Source: Arcticibacterium sp964021845 (lineage in GTDB: Bacteria; Bacteroidota; Bacteroidia; Cytophagales; Spirosomataceae). From it: a stretch of 64,000 nucleotides of DNA. The stretch covers positions 682,001-746,000 of the forward strand of contig NZ_CAXHZC010000001.1 in the NCBI RefSeq assembly GCF_964021845.1, in the 5' to 3' direction. This document shows positions 26,140 through 34,935 of this stretch, in pieces (position 1 is the first letter of the stretch; each line of letters starts with the position of its first letter). A model generated the notes under the pieces. The model was not told where the DNA came from. It worked only from the letters and a program-made list of their open reading frames with translations, and ran no database searches. A program made the position numbers and the translations under genes.

Positions 26140-27624
26140 ATGTTAAAAGCTATAAACATATCGAAACAATTTCCTGGTGTCAAAGCCCTTGATAATGTAT
26201 GCTTAGACTTTCATGAAGGTAAAGTCAATGCCATTTTAGGAGAAAATGGAGCTGGTAAATCAACCTTATTGAAAATACTTTCTGGCGTTTATACGCAGTT
26301 TGAAGGTGATATTCAGCTGAAGGGCCACTCTGTCTGGTTTGGAAGCGTAAGAGAAGCTCAAGACGCAGGCATTGCCATTATTCATCAAGAGTTAAATCTG
26401 ATTCCGCATTTAAGCATTACGGAAAATCTTTTTTTAGGAAGAGAAATTAGCAACGACTTTGGTATTCTGAATTCAAGTAAAATGAATGAAGAAACTAAGG
26501 TTGTTTTAAAGAGGCTTGATTTAGACATTTCTCCAAATACGCTTGTCAATAAACTGAAAATTGGCGAACAGCAATTGGTAGAAATAGCCAAAGCTTTACT
26601 CACTAATGCCGAGTATATTTTCATGGATGAGCCTACTTCAGCTCTCAGCGATAAGGAAATTGATAACCTACACAGAATAATTGGCAATCTTAAAAAAGAG
26701 AATAAAACCATCGTTTATATTTCTCATAAGATGGACGAGCTCTTCAGAATAGCCGATTATTTCACAGTGCTGAGAGATGGCTGTACCATAAGTGCTGGCG
26801 AAATGGCGTCTTCTACAGAAGAGCGGCTGGTGCGTGACATGGTGGGGCGTGATGTCAATATTATGGCTAAAGAAGGTGTTTTCACTTCAGAGGAAGTGAT
26901 TCTTAAGCTTGAAAATCTGTTTTTAAAACACCCTACTCTAAAAGGTCAATACCTACTTTCTGATATTTCTTTTGAGCTTCGCAAAGGAGAAATACTTGGT
27001 TTTTTTGGTTTAATGGGAGCTGGAAGAACGGAGTTGTTAGAAACTATTTTTGGTCTAAATGCTACCAAAAGCACTTATACTTTAAGTGTAGAAGGGGAAG
27101 AGACCTTAGTCAAATCGCCTAAAGATGCCATTAACAAGGGGATAGCTTTTGTAACAGAAGACAGAAAAAAGGAAGGCCTAGTTTTAGGGATGGATATCTC
27201 CGAAAACATTAGTTTGACTCAATTAGCTGGCTTTGATTTATTAAACGCCGTGTCGGAAAGTGGCATAGCTAAGCGATTTATTAAAAGCCTTAAAATTAAA
27301 ACACCTTCAGAAAAAGAGAAATGCCAAAACCTCAGTGGCGGAAACCAGCAAAAAGTGGTTTTAGCTAAATGGATGGTAACAAATCCTAAGATTCTCTTTT
27401 TGGATGAACCTACCAGAGGTATTGATATCAATGCTAAAAAAGAGATTTACGATTTAATAAAAGAGATGGCAAAAACAGGCTTAAGTGTTGTTTTAGTCTC
27501 TTCAGAAATACCAGAAATATTGACCCTGTCAGATAGAATATTAGTAATGGCGGATGGCAAAATAAACGCAGAGTTTTCTGCAAGTGAAGCCACCGAAGAC
27601 CTACTTCTCAAAGCTGCTATATGA
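26140..27624 (+). CDS. Sugar ABC transporter ATP-binding protein (RbsA/MglA type, two ATPase domains)
   Basis: A 494-residue ATPase with two nucleotide-binding domains. Domain 1 has Walker A GENGAGKS (34-41), Q-loop IIHQELNLIPHLS, signature LKIGEQQLVEIAKAL and Walker B IFMDEPTSALSD. Domain 2 has a degenerate Walker A (GLMGAGRTELLE), signature LSGGNQQKVVLAKWM and Walker B LFLDEPTRGIDINAK. This asymmetry is normal for the RbsA/MglA/XylG family. The stop of the DUF2291 gene abuts its start, and its own end overlaps the permease start as ATGA, so the cassette is tightly coupled. Confidence 0.94.
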   Translation: MLKAINISKQFPGVKALDNVCLDFHEGKVNAILGENGAGKSTLLKILSGVYTQFEGDIQLKGHSVWFGSVREAQDAGIAIIHQELNLIPHLSITENLFLGREISNDFGILNSSKMNEETKVVLKRLDLDISPNTLVNKLKIGEQQLVEIAKALLTNAEYIFMDEPTSALSDKEIDNLHRIIGNLKKENKTIVYISHKMDELFRIADYFTVLRDGCTISAGEMASSTEERLVRDMVGRDVNIMAKEGVFTSEEVILKLENLFLKHPTLKGQYLLSDISFELRKGEILGFFGLMGAGRTELLETIFGLNATKSTYTLSVEGEETLVKSPKDAINKGIAFVTEDRKKEGLVLGMDISENISLTQLAGFDLLNAVSESGIAKRFIKSLKIKTPSEKEKCQNLSGGNQQKVVLAKWMVTNPKILFLDEPTRGIDINAKKEIYDLIKEMAKTGLSVVLVSSEIPEILTLSDRILVMADGKINAEFSASEATEDLLLKAAI

Positions 27625-28583
27625 ACAAAGAACTATTAAAAAAATCACAATCGCTTATCGGACTATTCATCCTTTGTTTAGTGATAAGCATCCTTTCAGA
27701 TAAGTTTTTAACAGGTACAAACCTATGGAATGTACTTCGTCAAATATCCGTAAATGTCTGTATATCTGTAGGTATGACGCTGGTTATACTCATGGCAGGT
27801 ATAGATTTATCGGTCGGTTCCATCTTAGCTTTTTCTTCGGTAATATGTGCTGGCTTGTTAAAGTATGGCGTTGCACTAGAGCCTTTTGGGGTACACATGG
27901 GTTTCACAGTTTTAGGAGCTGTTTTGGCCGCCTTGGTAGTGGGGACGGTCTTTGGACTGCTTAATGGATGGTTTATAACCAAATTTTCTGTGCCTCCATT
28001 TGTAGCTACCCTTGCCATGCTAACCATAGCCAGAGGAGCTACCATGCTTTACTCAAAAGGTATCCCTATTTCTAATTTGGGAAGTAGTTTTGAGTTTATT
28101 GGTTCAGGTTGGCTTTTAGGTATTCCAGTTCCCGTTTGGATTTCTGTTATAGTAGTGGTGCTGATGATTTTTATCACAAAAAAGACAAGTTTCGGAAGAC
28201 ATATTTATGCCATAGGAGGAAACGAAAAAGCGGCTTTCCTTTCAGGGATTAATGTTAACTCTGTAAAACTTAAAGTTTACGGATTAGCAGGTACCATGGC
28301 GGCCATTGGTGGTGTTTTGGTAACGTCAAGGTTAAACTCTGCCCAGCCAAATGCAGGAATGAGTTACGAGTTAGATTCCATAGCGGCGGTAGTAATTGGC
28401 GGTACGTCACTTTCGGGTGGCGTTGGTTCTGTAACAGGGACTGTCATAGGAGCAATTATTATTGGTGTGCTAAATAATGGTTTGGTCTTATTAAACGTGT
28501 CTCCATTTTGGCAACAAGTGGTGAAAGGTTTAGTGATACTTCTTGCTGTGATTATTGATAATGCTAATAAGAAGAAGGACTAA
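27621..28583 (+). CDS. Sugar ABC transporter permease (RbsC type)
   Basis: A 320-residue inner-membrane permease with about eight to ten hydrophobic segments. It has the RbsC-family loop with GIDLSVGSILAFSSV near residue 62. The coupling segment KTSFGRHIYAIGGNEKAAFLSGI faces the ATPase. The AAVVIGGTSLSGGVGSVTGT stretch is typical of BPD_transp_2 permeases. It overlaps the ATPase gene by four bases. A solo palindromic repeat separates it from the kinase. Confidence 0.93.
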   Translation: MNKELLKKSQSLIGLFILCLVISILSDKFLTGTNLWNVLRQISVNVCISVGMTLVILMAGIDLSVGSILAFSSVICAGLLKYGVALEPFGVHMGFTVLGAVLAALVVGTVFGLLNGWFITKFSVPPFVATLAMLTIARGATMLYSKGIPISNLGSSFEFIGSGWLLGIPVPVWISVIVVVLMIFITKKTSFGRHIYAIGGNEKAAFLSGINVNSVKLKVYGLAGTMAAIGGVLVTSRLNSAQPNAGMSYELDSIAAVVIGGTSLSGGVGSVTGTVIGAIIIGVLNNGLVLLNVSPFWQQVVKGLVILLAVIIDNANKKKD

Positions 28584-28596
28584 TTTCTTTTTTAAT

Positions 28597-28682
28597 GGGA
28601 CGCGGATGACGCGGATTAAAAAACGCAGATTTCCTTGGAAATGAAATCAGCGTTGCACGGCATCAGCGTAATCAGCGTACTT
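28597..28682. repeat. Solo palindromic repeat (copy B) between permease and kinase genes
   Basis: An 86-base imperfect palindrome starting GGGACGCGGATGACGCGGATT and ending ATCAGCGTAATCAGCGTAC, with an inner AACGCAGATTT block. It belongs to the same family as the ends of the GxxExxY element and the repeat inside the kinase gene, but has no gene. This is a MITE-like copy in an operon gap. Confidence 0.7.
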
Positions 28683-28725
28683 AAAACGTGTGATAGAGAA
28701 AGCGAGTTAATAAATATTAAAGAAA

Positions 28726-30285
28726 ATGAAATACGTCCTAGCCATAGACCAAGGAACCAGCAGCACCAAAAGCATCATATTTGATGAAAACTCGGAGCTT
28801 GTGGCAAAAGGTTTCACTGAATTAGAAACCAGCTATTTTGGTGAAGGTTTTGTGGAGCAAAACCCAGAAGGTATTTTTGAAAATGTGCTAGATTCAGTGG
28901 CAGATTGTCTTTCTAATTTTAAAAATCAAGGATTAGAGGTTACAGATATCTGTTCAGCGGGTATAAGTAATCAAAGAGAAACATTTGTCCTTTGGGATAA
29001 GGCAGGAAAAGCTTTAAGCCCGGCGGTAGTTTGGTCAGATAAACGTTCGGTTCAAATTTGTCAGGATTTAATCGAAAAAGGTCAAAACGACCTCATAAAA
29101 GAGAAAACGGGTTTAATCATAGACCCGTATTTCTCTGCTACAAAATTGCTTTGGTTACTAAAAGATGATGAAAACCTAAAGGCTAGGGTAGAAGCAGGCG
29201 AGGTGTATTTTGGTACGGTAGATTGCTGGTTGCTTTATAAAATGACAGATGGAGCATCCTTTAAAACAGACTACACAAACGCTTCTAGAACTTTACTCTA
29301 TAATATCAACGAACTAAAGTGGGATGCTGAAATTCTTGAATTGTGGGGACTACAAAATCTTAATTTACCAGAAGTATGTTCCTCTTCTTCAAATTTTGGT
29401 GATTGGTACTTCGAATGGAACGCAGATGACGCTGATTCCTTCGGAAACGCAGATTTTCGCAGTTCTTTAAAAATCTGCGTTAGTAAATCCGCGTCATCTG
29501 CGTCCTATAAAATTCCAATAACTGCCCTAATAGGAGACTCGCACTCCGCAGCATTCGGCGAAGGATGTTTTGAAAAAGGAACAGCAAAAGCCACTTTAGG
29601 AACAGGCAGCTCCATCATGATGAATATTGGCGACAAACCGATAAAGTCAGATTTTGGGATGCTTACCACCATCTGTTGGAGTACAGAAAACCAAATTCAA
29701 TATGCCTTAGAAGGAGCTATTGTGGCTTGTGGCTCAACCATTGAGTGGCTGAAAAGTGAATTAAATCTATTTGCCAAGGCTGCAGAAACGGAAGCTATGG
29801 CAAAATCAGTAAAGGATAATGGCGGCGTTTACTTCATTCCTGCATTTAGCGGACTAGGAGCACCCCACTGGCAAATGGACAGAAAGGCATCCATTCACGG
29901 AATGACTTTTGGAACCTCTAAGAACCATATTGTAAGGGCGGCTTTAGAAAGTATTCCTTATCAAATTAAAGACGTGGTGGCTGCCATGGAGGAAGACATG
30001 CAAGCCAAATTGAAGTTCTTGGCAGTAAATGGCGGCTTAACTAAAAATCAGTTTGTGCTAAATTTCATCACGGACTTGCTAGAGATACCGCTAGAAATTC
30101 AAAAAATAGCTGACATCTCAGCTTTGGGTGCAGCGTACCTCTCAGGATTAAAAAGTGGTGTTTATAAAGATATTGAACAGCTTAAAGGTTTTTGTCAAAA
30201 GAATAAGCATAGGGTAGAGCCAGATTTAGAAAAAGAGCAGATAAAAGCAACTTATAAAAAATGGCAAGAATTGATTAAATCTTAA
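28726..30285 (+). CDS. FGGY-family carbohydrate kinase with in-frame repeat insertion
   Basis: A 519-residue ATP-dependent sugar/polyol kinase most like the glycerol kinase branch. DQGTSSTKS (8-16) is the first phosphate loop. ISNQRETFVLWD (80-91) matches the substrate Arg-Glu pair of GlpK. IGDSHSAAFGEG carries the catalytic Asp271. TLGTGSSIMMN is the second phosphate loop, and NGGLTKNQFVLNF is the adenosine motif. About 30 residues (231-261), just before the Asp271 strand, come from a palindromic repeat and have no counterpart in the family; without them the length is about 489. It is the only FGGY kinase here, so it could be the L-rhamnulokinase needed between RhaI and RhaEW, or the kinase of the isomerase/transketolase route. 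Its end overlaps the convergent AraC gene by 11 bases. Confidence 0.85.
   Translation: MKYVLAIDQGTSSTKSIIFDENSELVAKGFTELETSYFGEGFVEQNPEGIFENVLDSVADCLSNFKNQGLEVTDICSAGISNQRETFVLWDKAGKALSPAVVWSDKRSVQICQDLIEKGQNDLIKEKTGLIIDPYFSATKLLWLLKDDENLKARVEAGEVYFGTVDCWLLYKMTDGASFKTDYTNASRTLLYNINELKWDAEILELWGLQNLNLPEVCSSSSNFGDWYFEWNADDADSFGNADFRSSLKICVSKSASSASYKIPITALIGDSHSAAFGEGCFEKGTAKATLGTGSSIMMNIGDKPIKSDFGMLTTICWSTENQIQYALEGAIVACGSTIEWLKSELNLFAKAAETEAMAKSVKDNGGVYFIPAFSGLGAPHWQMDRKASIHGMTFGTSKNHIVRAALESIPYQIKDVVAAMEEDMQAKLKFLAVNGGLTKNQFVLNFITDLLEIPLEIQKIADISALGAAYLSGLKSGVYKDIEQLKGFCQKNKHRVEPDLEKEQIKATYKKWQELIKS
29416..29506. repeat. Palindromic repeat (copy C) inside the kinase reading frame
   Basis: A 91-base imperfect palindrome: TGGAACGCAGATGACGCTGA at the left, and at the right the complement of AGGACGCAGATGACGCGGA. 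The inner arms carry AACGCAGATTT. The right 36 bases match copy A at 34 positions. It is read through in frame with no stop, coding for kinase residues 231-261. Confidence 0.85.
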
Positions 30286-31156
30286 GCTTCCGTAGCTCAG
30301 ACGGGTTATAACCCATTTTCTGCTTAAATATTCTTGAAAAATACGATTCTGATTCAAAACCAGAGTTATAGGCTATTTCAGAAAGCGTAAGGTTCGATTC
30401 TTGAATCTGTTGTTCTGCCTTTCTTATTTTGAGCATTAAATGATATTGATTTGGAGAGGTTCCCGTCAATTCCTTGAAATTTTTTCTAAACCAAACATAG
30501 CTTATATTTCTTTTGGTTGCTAATTCCTGTAAATCAATGTTTTGATTCCATTTTTCATGAACTTCTTCCAATATTTCTTCAATAAGTGTTTCCTTTCTAG
30601 ACTTCTTCTCTTTGGTCATCAAAGCCGATGCATAGACAATTCCGAGAAGTTGAATTAAAAGAAAAGAGGAGAATTTTCTATAGGAGTCATCCTTGCTTTC
30701 AGTTGCAGTTTTAAGTTTAGAAATAGTGTTAGTAAACTCTGCGTTAAACCCTATTTTGATAATTGGGTTTTGAGGACTAAAGCACTCTTGTTGAAGTAAA
30801 TAATTGACATAGTTCCCGGAAAAACCTATCCAATATTCTTCCCAGCCGGTATTCTTATTGGGTTTGTAGCGGTGCCAAACACCAGGGTAAAGTAAGATAA
30901 CAGTCCCTGCCGAAATTTCTTGCGGCTTCAATCCGTTGGCCTCAAAGTAGCCACTTCCATTAGGAATGTATAGCATTTGATACTCTTCTAAGCTCCGACC
31001 TTTTTCCCACTCAAAGTAATAGGAATCAGGATGCTTAGGGTCAGGGTATGGAATGTCTTTAGGATGCAAGTGATGCCCAATATTTAGGATATTAACTCCA
31101 AGGTCACTGTTAACATCCTCCTTATTATTATCGTAATATTTCCTAAATGTTTTCAT
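30275..31156 (-). CDS. AraC-family transcriptional regulator (sugar-responsive type)
   Basis: A 293-residue regulator. The N-terminal cupin-like effector domain has YIPNGSGYFEANG and LYPGVWHRYKPNKNTGWEEYW. The C-terminal domain has two helix-turn-helix motifs (LATKRNISYVWFRKNFKELTG and LSEIAYNSGFESESYFSRIFK), ending with the AraC signature FKQKMGYNPSELR. It is transcribed away from the alpha-L-rhamnosidase gene and shares a 145-base promoter region with it. It probably activates the rhamnosidase-RhaEW-RhaI unit in response to L-rhamnose or a derived sugar, by analogy with RhaS/RhaR. The ligand is inferred from context. Confidence 0.9.
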   Translation of the reverse strand: MKTFRKYYDNNKEDVNSDLGVNILNIGHHLHPKDIPYPDPKHPDSYYFEWEKGRSLEEYQMLYIPNGSGYFEANGLKPQEISAGTVILLYPGVWHRYKPNKNTGWEEYWIGFSGNYVNYLLQQECFSPQNPIIKIGFNAEFTNTISKLKTATESKDDSYRKFSSFLLIQLLGIVYASALMTKEKKSRKETLIEEILEEVHEKWNQNIDLQELATKRNISYVWFRKNFKELTGTSPNQYHLMLKIRKAEQQIQESNLTLSEIAYNSGFESESYFSRIFKQKMGYNPSELRKLKI

Positions 31157-31301
31157 ATCAAAAAGTATAAGACATTTATCAGAATAGATAATGTTTATAT
31201 CTCAAAAGTACTATTACTTTGTATTATACCTAGTTTTATCTTATTGGAGTTTCTAGATTATTTATCATTTTGATAAAATTTATTGTTCAACCCGAGCGAA
31301 T
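31157..31301. promoter_or_regulatory. Divergent AraC / rhamnosidase promoter region with TTTATC motifs
   Basis: TTTATC occurs three times in this 145-base gap, at 31175, 31235 and 31261. The last forms a 17-base palindrome TTTATCA-TTT-TGATAAA (31261-31277), and the first is paired with GATAA. The latter two are 26 bases apart on the same strand. Spaced half-sites like these suit an AraC dimer. They are assigned by position only. Confidence 0.45.
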
Positions 31302-34300
31302 ATGAAGAATATAGTTTTAAGCCTGTTGTTTTTTTGTGTCCTTATAATTAGCTGTAATCAAAATACAACAATCAGCAATTTAAAAACAGAATATCAAACC
31401 ACGCCTTTAGGAATGGATATTGAGAAGCCGCGTTTTAGCTGGCAAATGGAAGTGGTCAATAATGAAAGAGGTCTGTACCAAGAAGCCTATCAAATAATAG
31501 TTACAGATGAAAAAGGAAACACCGTTTGGGATACTGAAAAGGTAGATTCCGATATTTCTTATGGCATCGCTTATGAAGGGAGTCCTTTGGAGCATACTAC
31601 TAAGTATGATTGGCAGTTAAATGTCTGGAATAATAAAGGAGAAGAAATTAAGACATTTTCATGGTTTGAAACGGGGCTTATGAATCCTGATATTTCGGCT
31701 TGGGATGGTGCCAAATGGATAGGTGGTGGCGATGAAGATTTAGTCTTTTATCCCCACTATTTGTCGGTATTCAAGTTTCAGTATGATATTCAACTTGATG
31801 CCGAAAGTAAATCTAACAAAGCAGCGTTTCTATTTGGAGGAAATGATAGCAGATTGATCAATGCTAATTTGAACCTGATGGGCATGGCAAATGCCAAAAA
31901 CGATTCCTATGTTGCTTTTGAGTTAGATATTTCTGACTTAGAAAAGTCATCAAGAGGAACGGCGAAATTAAATATTTATAGAGCTGGTTATACCAAAGCC
32001 GATTCTACCAATATACCGCATAAAATTTTAGAAATTCCTCGAAAACTTATCAATCAATCTAATAAATACGCAAAACACACCATTTCTGCGGAGTGTAACT
32101 TTGGCTTGTTTGTGATTTACCTTGACGGAAATAATAAGGAAAATATATTAGGAGAAAAAGACGCTCCAGCTACATCCATCTATGATTTTGCTGGTATTAA
32201 TCTGAATCCGCTAGGTAGCGGGAATAATTATATCAGTTTCCCGATGTTGGCAGATATTGGCTTTAAAGTGGCGGAAGGTCAAAAAGCTACTTTTTCAGAG
32301 GTAGAGGTGAAGAATTTTAGACTGCCGTCAAATACGCTCTTTAAAGAAGACTTGTCAAAGAAAGAAAGCATTTTCAAAAATGATAAAATTGCCATTGAAA
32401 ACAACAGCTATGTGGTTAGTGGTGGTGAGGTGATTTTGGCAGACCCAAGTAAAAATGGAGCTCCAATGCTCAGAACAGGCTTTGAATTAGAAAAGAAGGA
32501 AATAGCAAAGGCAAGACTTTATGTGACAGCGAGAGGTATTTATGAAATGTACCTTAACGGTCAAAAAGTTAGCAATGACTATTTTAACCCAGGACTTACG
32601 CAGTACAACAAAACCCAAATGTATCAGACCTATGACTTGACTCAGAAATTAAATTCTGGTCAAACAAACGTCTTAGGAGCATGGCTTAGTGAAGGTTGGT
32701 GGTCAGGAAATATTACTTATTCTGGTGAAAACTGGAATTACTTTGGCGACCGCCAATCTTTATTGTCAAAACTTGTGGTGACTTATAAAGATGGCACGCA
32801 GCAAACGGTAGTTTCTAGTCCAGAATCTTGGCAGTTTTTTAATGAAGGACCTGTAGTCTATGGTTCATTTTTCCAAGGAGAGGTTTATGATGCTACCAAA
32901 GAAGCCGCTGTGGAAGGTTGGTCTACCGGTGAATATGATAGTTCAAACTGGAAAGCTGCCGTAGAAGTACCTTTAGATGGCACGGCATACCAAGAAGATT
33001 TTGCTGACTTTTTTGGAAACAAATACAGCCTAAATTATGATAATCAGCAACTGATAGGGCAATTAGGCGATAATGCCAGCATAGTAAAAGTGATGCCTGC
33101 CGTAAGTGTAGAGGAAGTAAGACCAAAAGTCTTTGTATATGACATGGGTCAAAATATGGTGGGTTTTCCTCAAATAAACATGAAGGGCGGCACAGAAGGG
33201 CAGGTAGTTGCTATTCGATATTCGGAGGTAAAGTATCCAGACCTGAAGGAGTATGAAGGAAACGAGGGCATGGTGATGATGGAGAACATCAGAGCTGCTC
33301 TTACACAAGATAAGTACATTCTTAAAGGAGGCAACGAAACCATTCAGCCAAGGTTTACTTTTCATGGTTACCGTTATCTTGAAATTACGGGTATAGATGC
33401 AGCCATTCCGGTGGCAGATATAAAGGGTATGGTGATTAGCTCAGTAAGTGAACTAGCTTCTTCTTACACTACATCAAATGAAAAGGTAAATAAGCTTTGG
33501 GAAAATATAACATGGTCTTTAAGAAGTAATTTCTTGTCAATTCCTACTGACACGCCGGCCAGAAATGAGCGAATGGGTTGGAGTGGTGACATCTCGGTAT
33601 TTGCAAAAACTGCCACTTACCTGACCGATGCTGATTTGTTTCTAAGAAGGCACTTACTAAATATGCGTGATGTACAGTTTGAAACTGGCCGATTTCCGGA
33701 TGTAGCTCCTATGGGTGGTGGTTTTGGCGGAACGCTCTGGGGAAGTGCGGGTATAGTGGTAGCATGGGAAACTTATCGTCAATATGGCGACAGAGAGCTC
33801 CTTAAAGAGCATTATCCTGCCATGAAAAAGTACCTAGCTTTCTTAGAAACAAAAGTAAACAGTCAAGGCATTTTAAATGAAGGTCCATTGGGAGATTGGC
33901 TAAGTCCGGAAGGAAACAAGAACGATAACACACTCTTTTGGATGTCATATTATGCCTATGATTTAGATATTGTGGCTAAAATGGCGAAGGCTTTGGGTCA
34001 AAACAAAGAGGCAGATAAGTATCAAAAAAGAAGTGCACAAATTAAAGCTAAGTTTAACGAGGTTTATGTTGATGCCGAAACGTATAGAACAATTAGGTCA
34101 GGTGTCAAAACCATGTTTATAGGTCCACCAAACGAAGCAGAGAAAGTAGGTAAACTAGCTAAGGGAGATTTGATTGACACCCAAGCTTCTTATGCTATTC
34201 CTTTGGCTTTGGGCACTTTTAATGAAGCCAATAAGCCATTTGCTGTTCAATATTTGACGGAAGCCGTTCAAAGGAAAAATACTGATGACCAAGGGCGAGA

Positions 34301-34901
34301 GTTGCCTGAATATTCACTAATGACAGGTTTCATAGGCACAGCATCCATCATGGAAGCTTTAGCAGAAAACGAGAAAGACCAAGAGGCCTACGCATTACTT
34401 CAGCAGGAGTCATATCCTTCATGGTTATATTCTGTGGTAAATGGAGCCACGTCTATTTGGGAAAGATTGAATTCTTACACGGTAGAAGATGGTTTTGGTG
34501 GGAATAATAGCATGAATTCTTTTAATCATTATTCTTTTGGTTCGGTGGCAGCTTGGATGTATAATTACTCTTTAGGCATTCAGCGTGACCCAGAAGTGCC
34601 AGGCTTTAAGAACTTTGTGCTGAAACCTACGCCAGATCCTACAGGAAAAATGACTCATGCGAGTGGACATTATGATTCTGTTTATGGAAGAATCAAAAGT
34701 GCATGGGAAACTGCCGATGGCAAATGGTATTACAAAGCCACTGTGCCACCAAACACTACAGCAAAACTATATATACCAGCCACCACAGCAGAGTTAATAA
34801 CGGAAAGTGGGCAAGCTATTAGTAATCATACCAAAGAAGGTAAGTATATAGTAATTCCTTTGGAGTCAGGAGACTATGCCTTTGAAATTACACAACATTA
34901 A
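31302..34901 (+). CDS. Alpha-L-rhamnosidase, GH78, lipoprotein
   Basis: A 1,199-residue exported enzyme that removes terminal alpha-L-rhamnose. The lipobox IISC (Cys18) suggests membrane anchoring. Fibronectin-like and beta-sandwich N-terminal domains include LKTEYQTTPLGMDIEKPRFS. An extra segment (about 145-345) looks like an added beta-sandwich or lectin-like insertion. From about 395 comes the rhamnosidase N domain (LYVTARGIYEMYLNGQKV). The (alpha/alpha)6 catalytic domain has DTPARNERMGWSGD (750-763; Glu756 in the general-acid position) and SIWERLNS (Glu1054 in the general-base position), then MNSFNHYSFG. RhaEW and RhaI follow on the same strand, so freed rhamnose feeds directly into catabolism. 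Confidence 0.92.
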   Translation: MKNIVLSLLFFCVLIISCNQNTTISNLKTEYQTTPLGMDIEKPRFSWQMEVVNNERGLYQEAYQIIVTDEKGNTVWDTEKVDSDISYGIAYEGSPLEHTTKYDWQLNVWNNKGEEIKTFSWFETGLMNPDISAWDGAKWIGGGDEDLVFYPHYLSVFKFQYDIQLDAESKSNKAAFLFGGNDSRLINANLNLMGMANAKNDSYVAFELDISDLEKSSRGTAKLNIYRAGYTKADSTNIPHKILEIPRKLINQSNKYAKHTISAECNFGLFVIYLDGNNKENILGEKDAPATSIYDFAGINLNPLGSGNNYISFPMLADIGFKVAEGQKATFSEVEVKNFRLPSNTLFKEDLSKKESIFKNDKIAIENNSYVVSGGEVILADPSKNGAPMLRTGFELEKKEIAKARLYVTARGIYEMYLNGQKVSNDYFNPGLTQYNKTQMYQTYDLTQKLNSGQTNVLGAWLSEGWWSGNITYSGENWNYFGDRQSLLSKLVVTYKDGTQQTVVSSPESWQFFNEGPVVYGSFFQGEVYDATKEAAVEGWSTGEYDSSNWKAAVEVPLDGTAYQEDFADFFGNKYSLNYDNQQLIGQLGDNASIVKVMPAVSVEEVRPKVFVYDMGQNMVGFPQINMKGGTEGQVVAIRYSEVKYPDLKEYEGNEGMVMMENIRAALTQDKYILKGGNETIQPRFTFHGYRYLEITGIDAAIPVADIKGMVISSVSELASSYTTSNEKVNKLWENITWSLRSNFLSIPTDTPARNERMGWSGDISVFAKTATYLTDADLFLRRHLLNMRDVQFETGRFPDVAPMGGGFGGTLWGSAGIVVAWETYRQYGDRELLKEHYPAMKKYLAFLETKVNSQGILNEGPLGDWLSPEGNKNDNTLFWMSYYAYDLDIVAKMAKALGQNKEADKYQKRSAQIKAKFNEVYVDAETYRTIRSGVKTMFIGPPNEAEKVGKLAKGDLIDTQASYAIPLALGTFNEANKPFAVQYLTEAVQRKNTDDQGRELPEYSLMTGFIGTASIMEALAENEKDQEAYALLQQESYPSWLYSVVNGATSIWERLNSYTVEDGFGGNNSMNSFNHYSFGSVAAWMYNYSLGIQRDPEVPGFKNFVLKPTPDPTGKMTHASGHYDSVYGRIKSAWETADGKWYYKATVPPNTTAKLYIPATTAELITESGQAISNHTKEGKYIVIPLESGDYAFEITQH

Positions 34902-34935
34902 GAAATAATAATACACTATTTAAACCGAAAATTTA

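Noticed and set aside
27725..28045. Open frames overlapping the permease gene on both strands
   Set aside because: They sit within a clear RbsC-type permease and show no independent coding features.
18635..30285. Sulfoquinovose transketolase-type pathway as the role of the split transketolase
   Set aside because: No sulfoquinovosidase, sulfo-sugar transporter or sulfolactaldehyde enzyme is seen; plant pectin context fits other sugars better.
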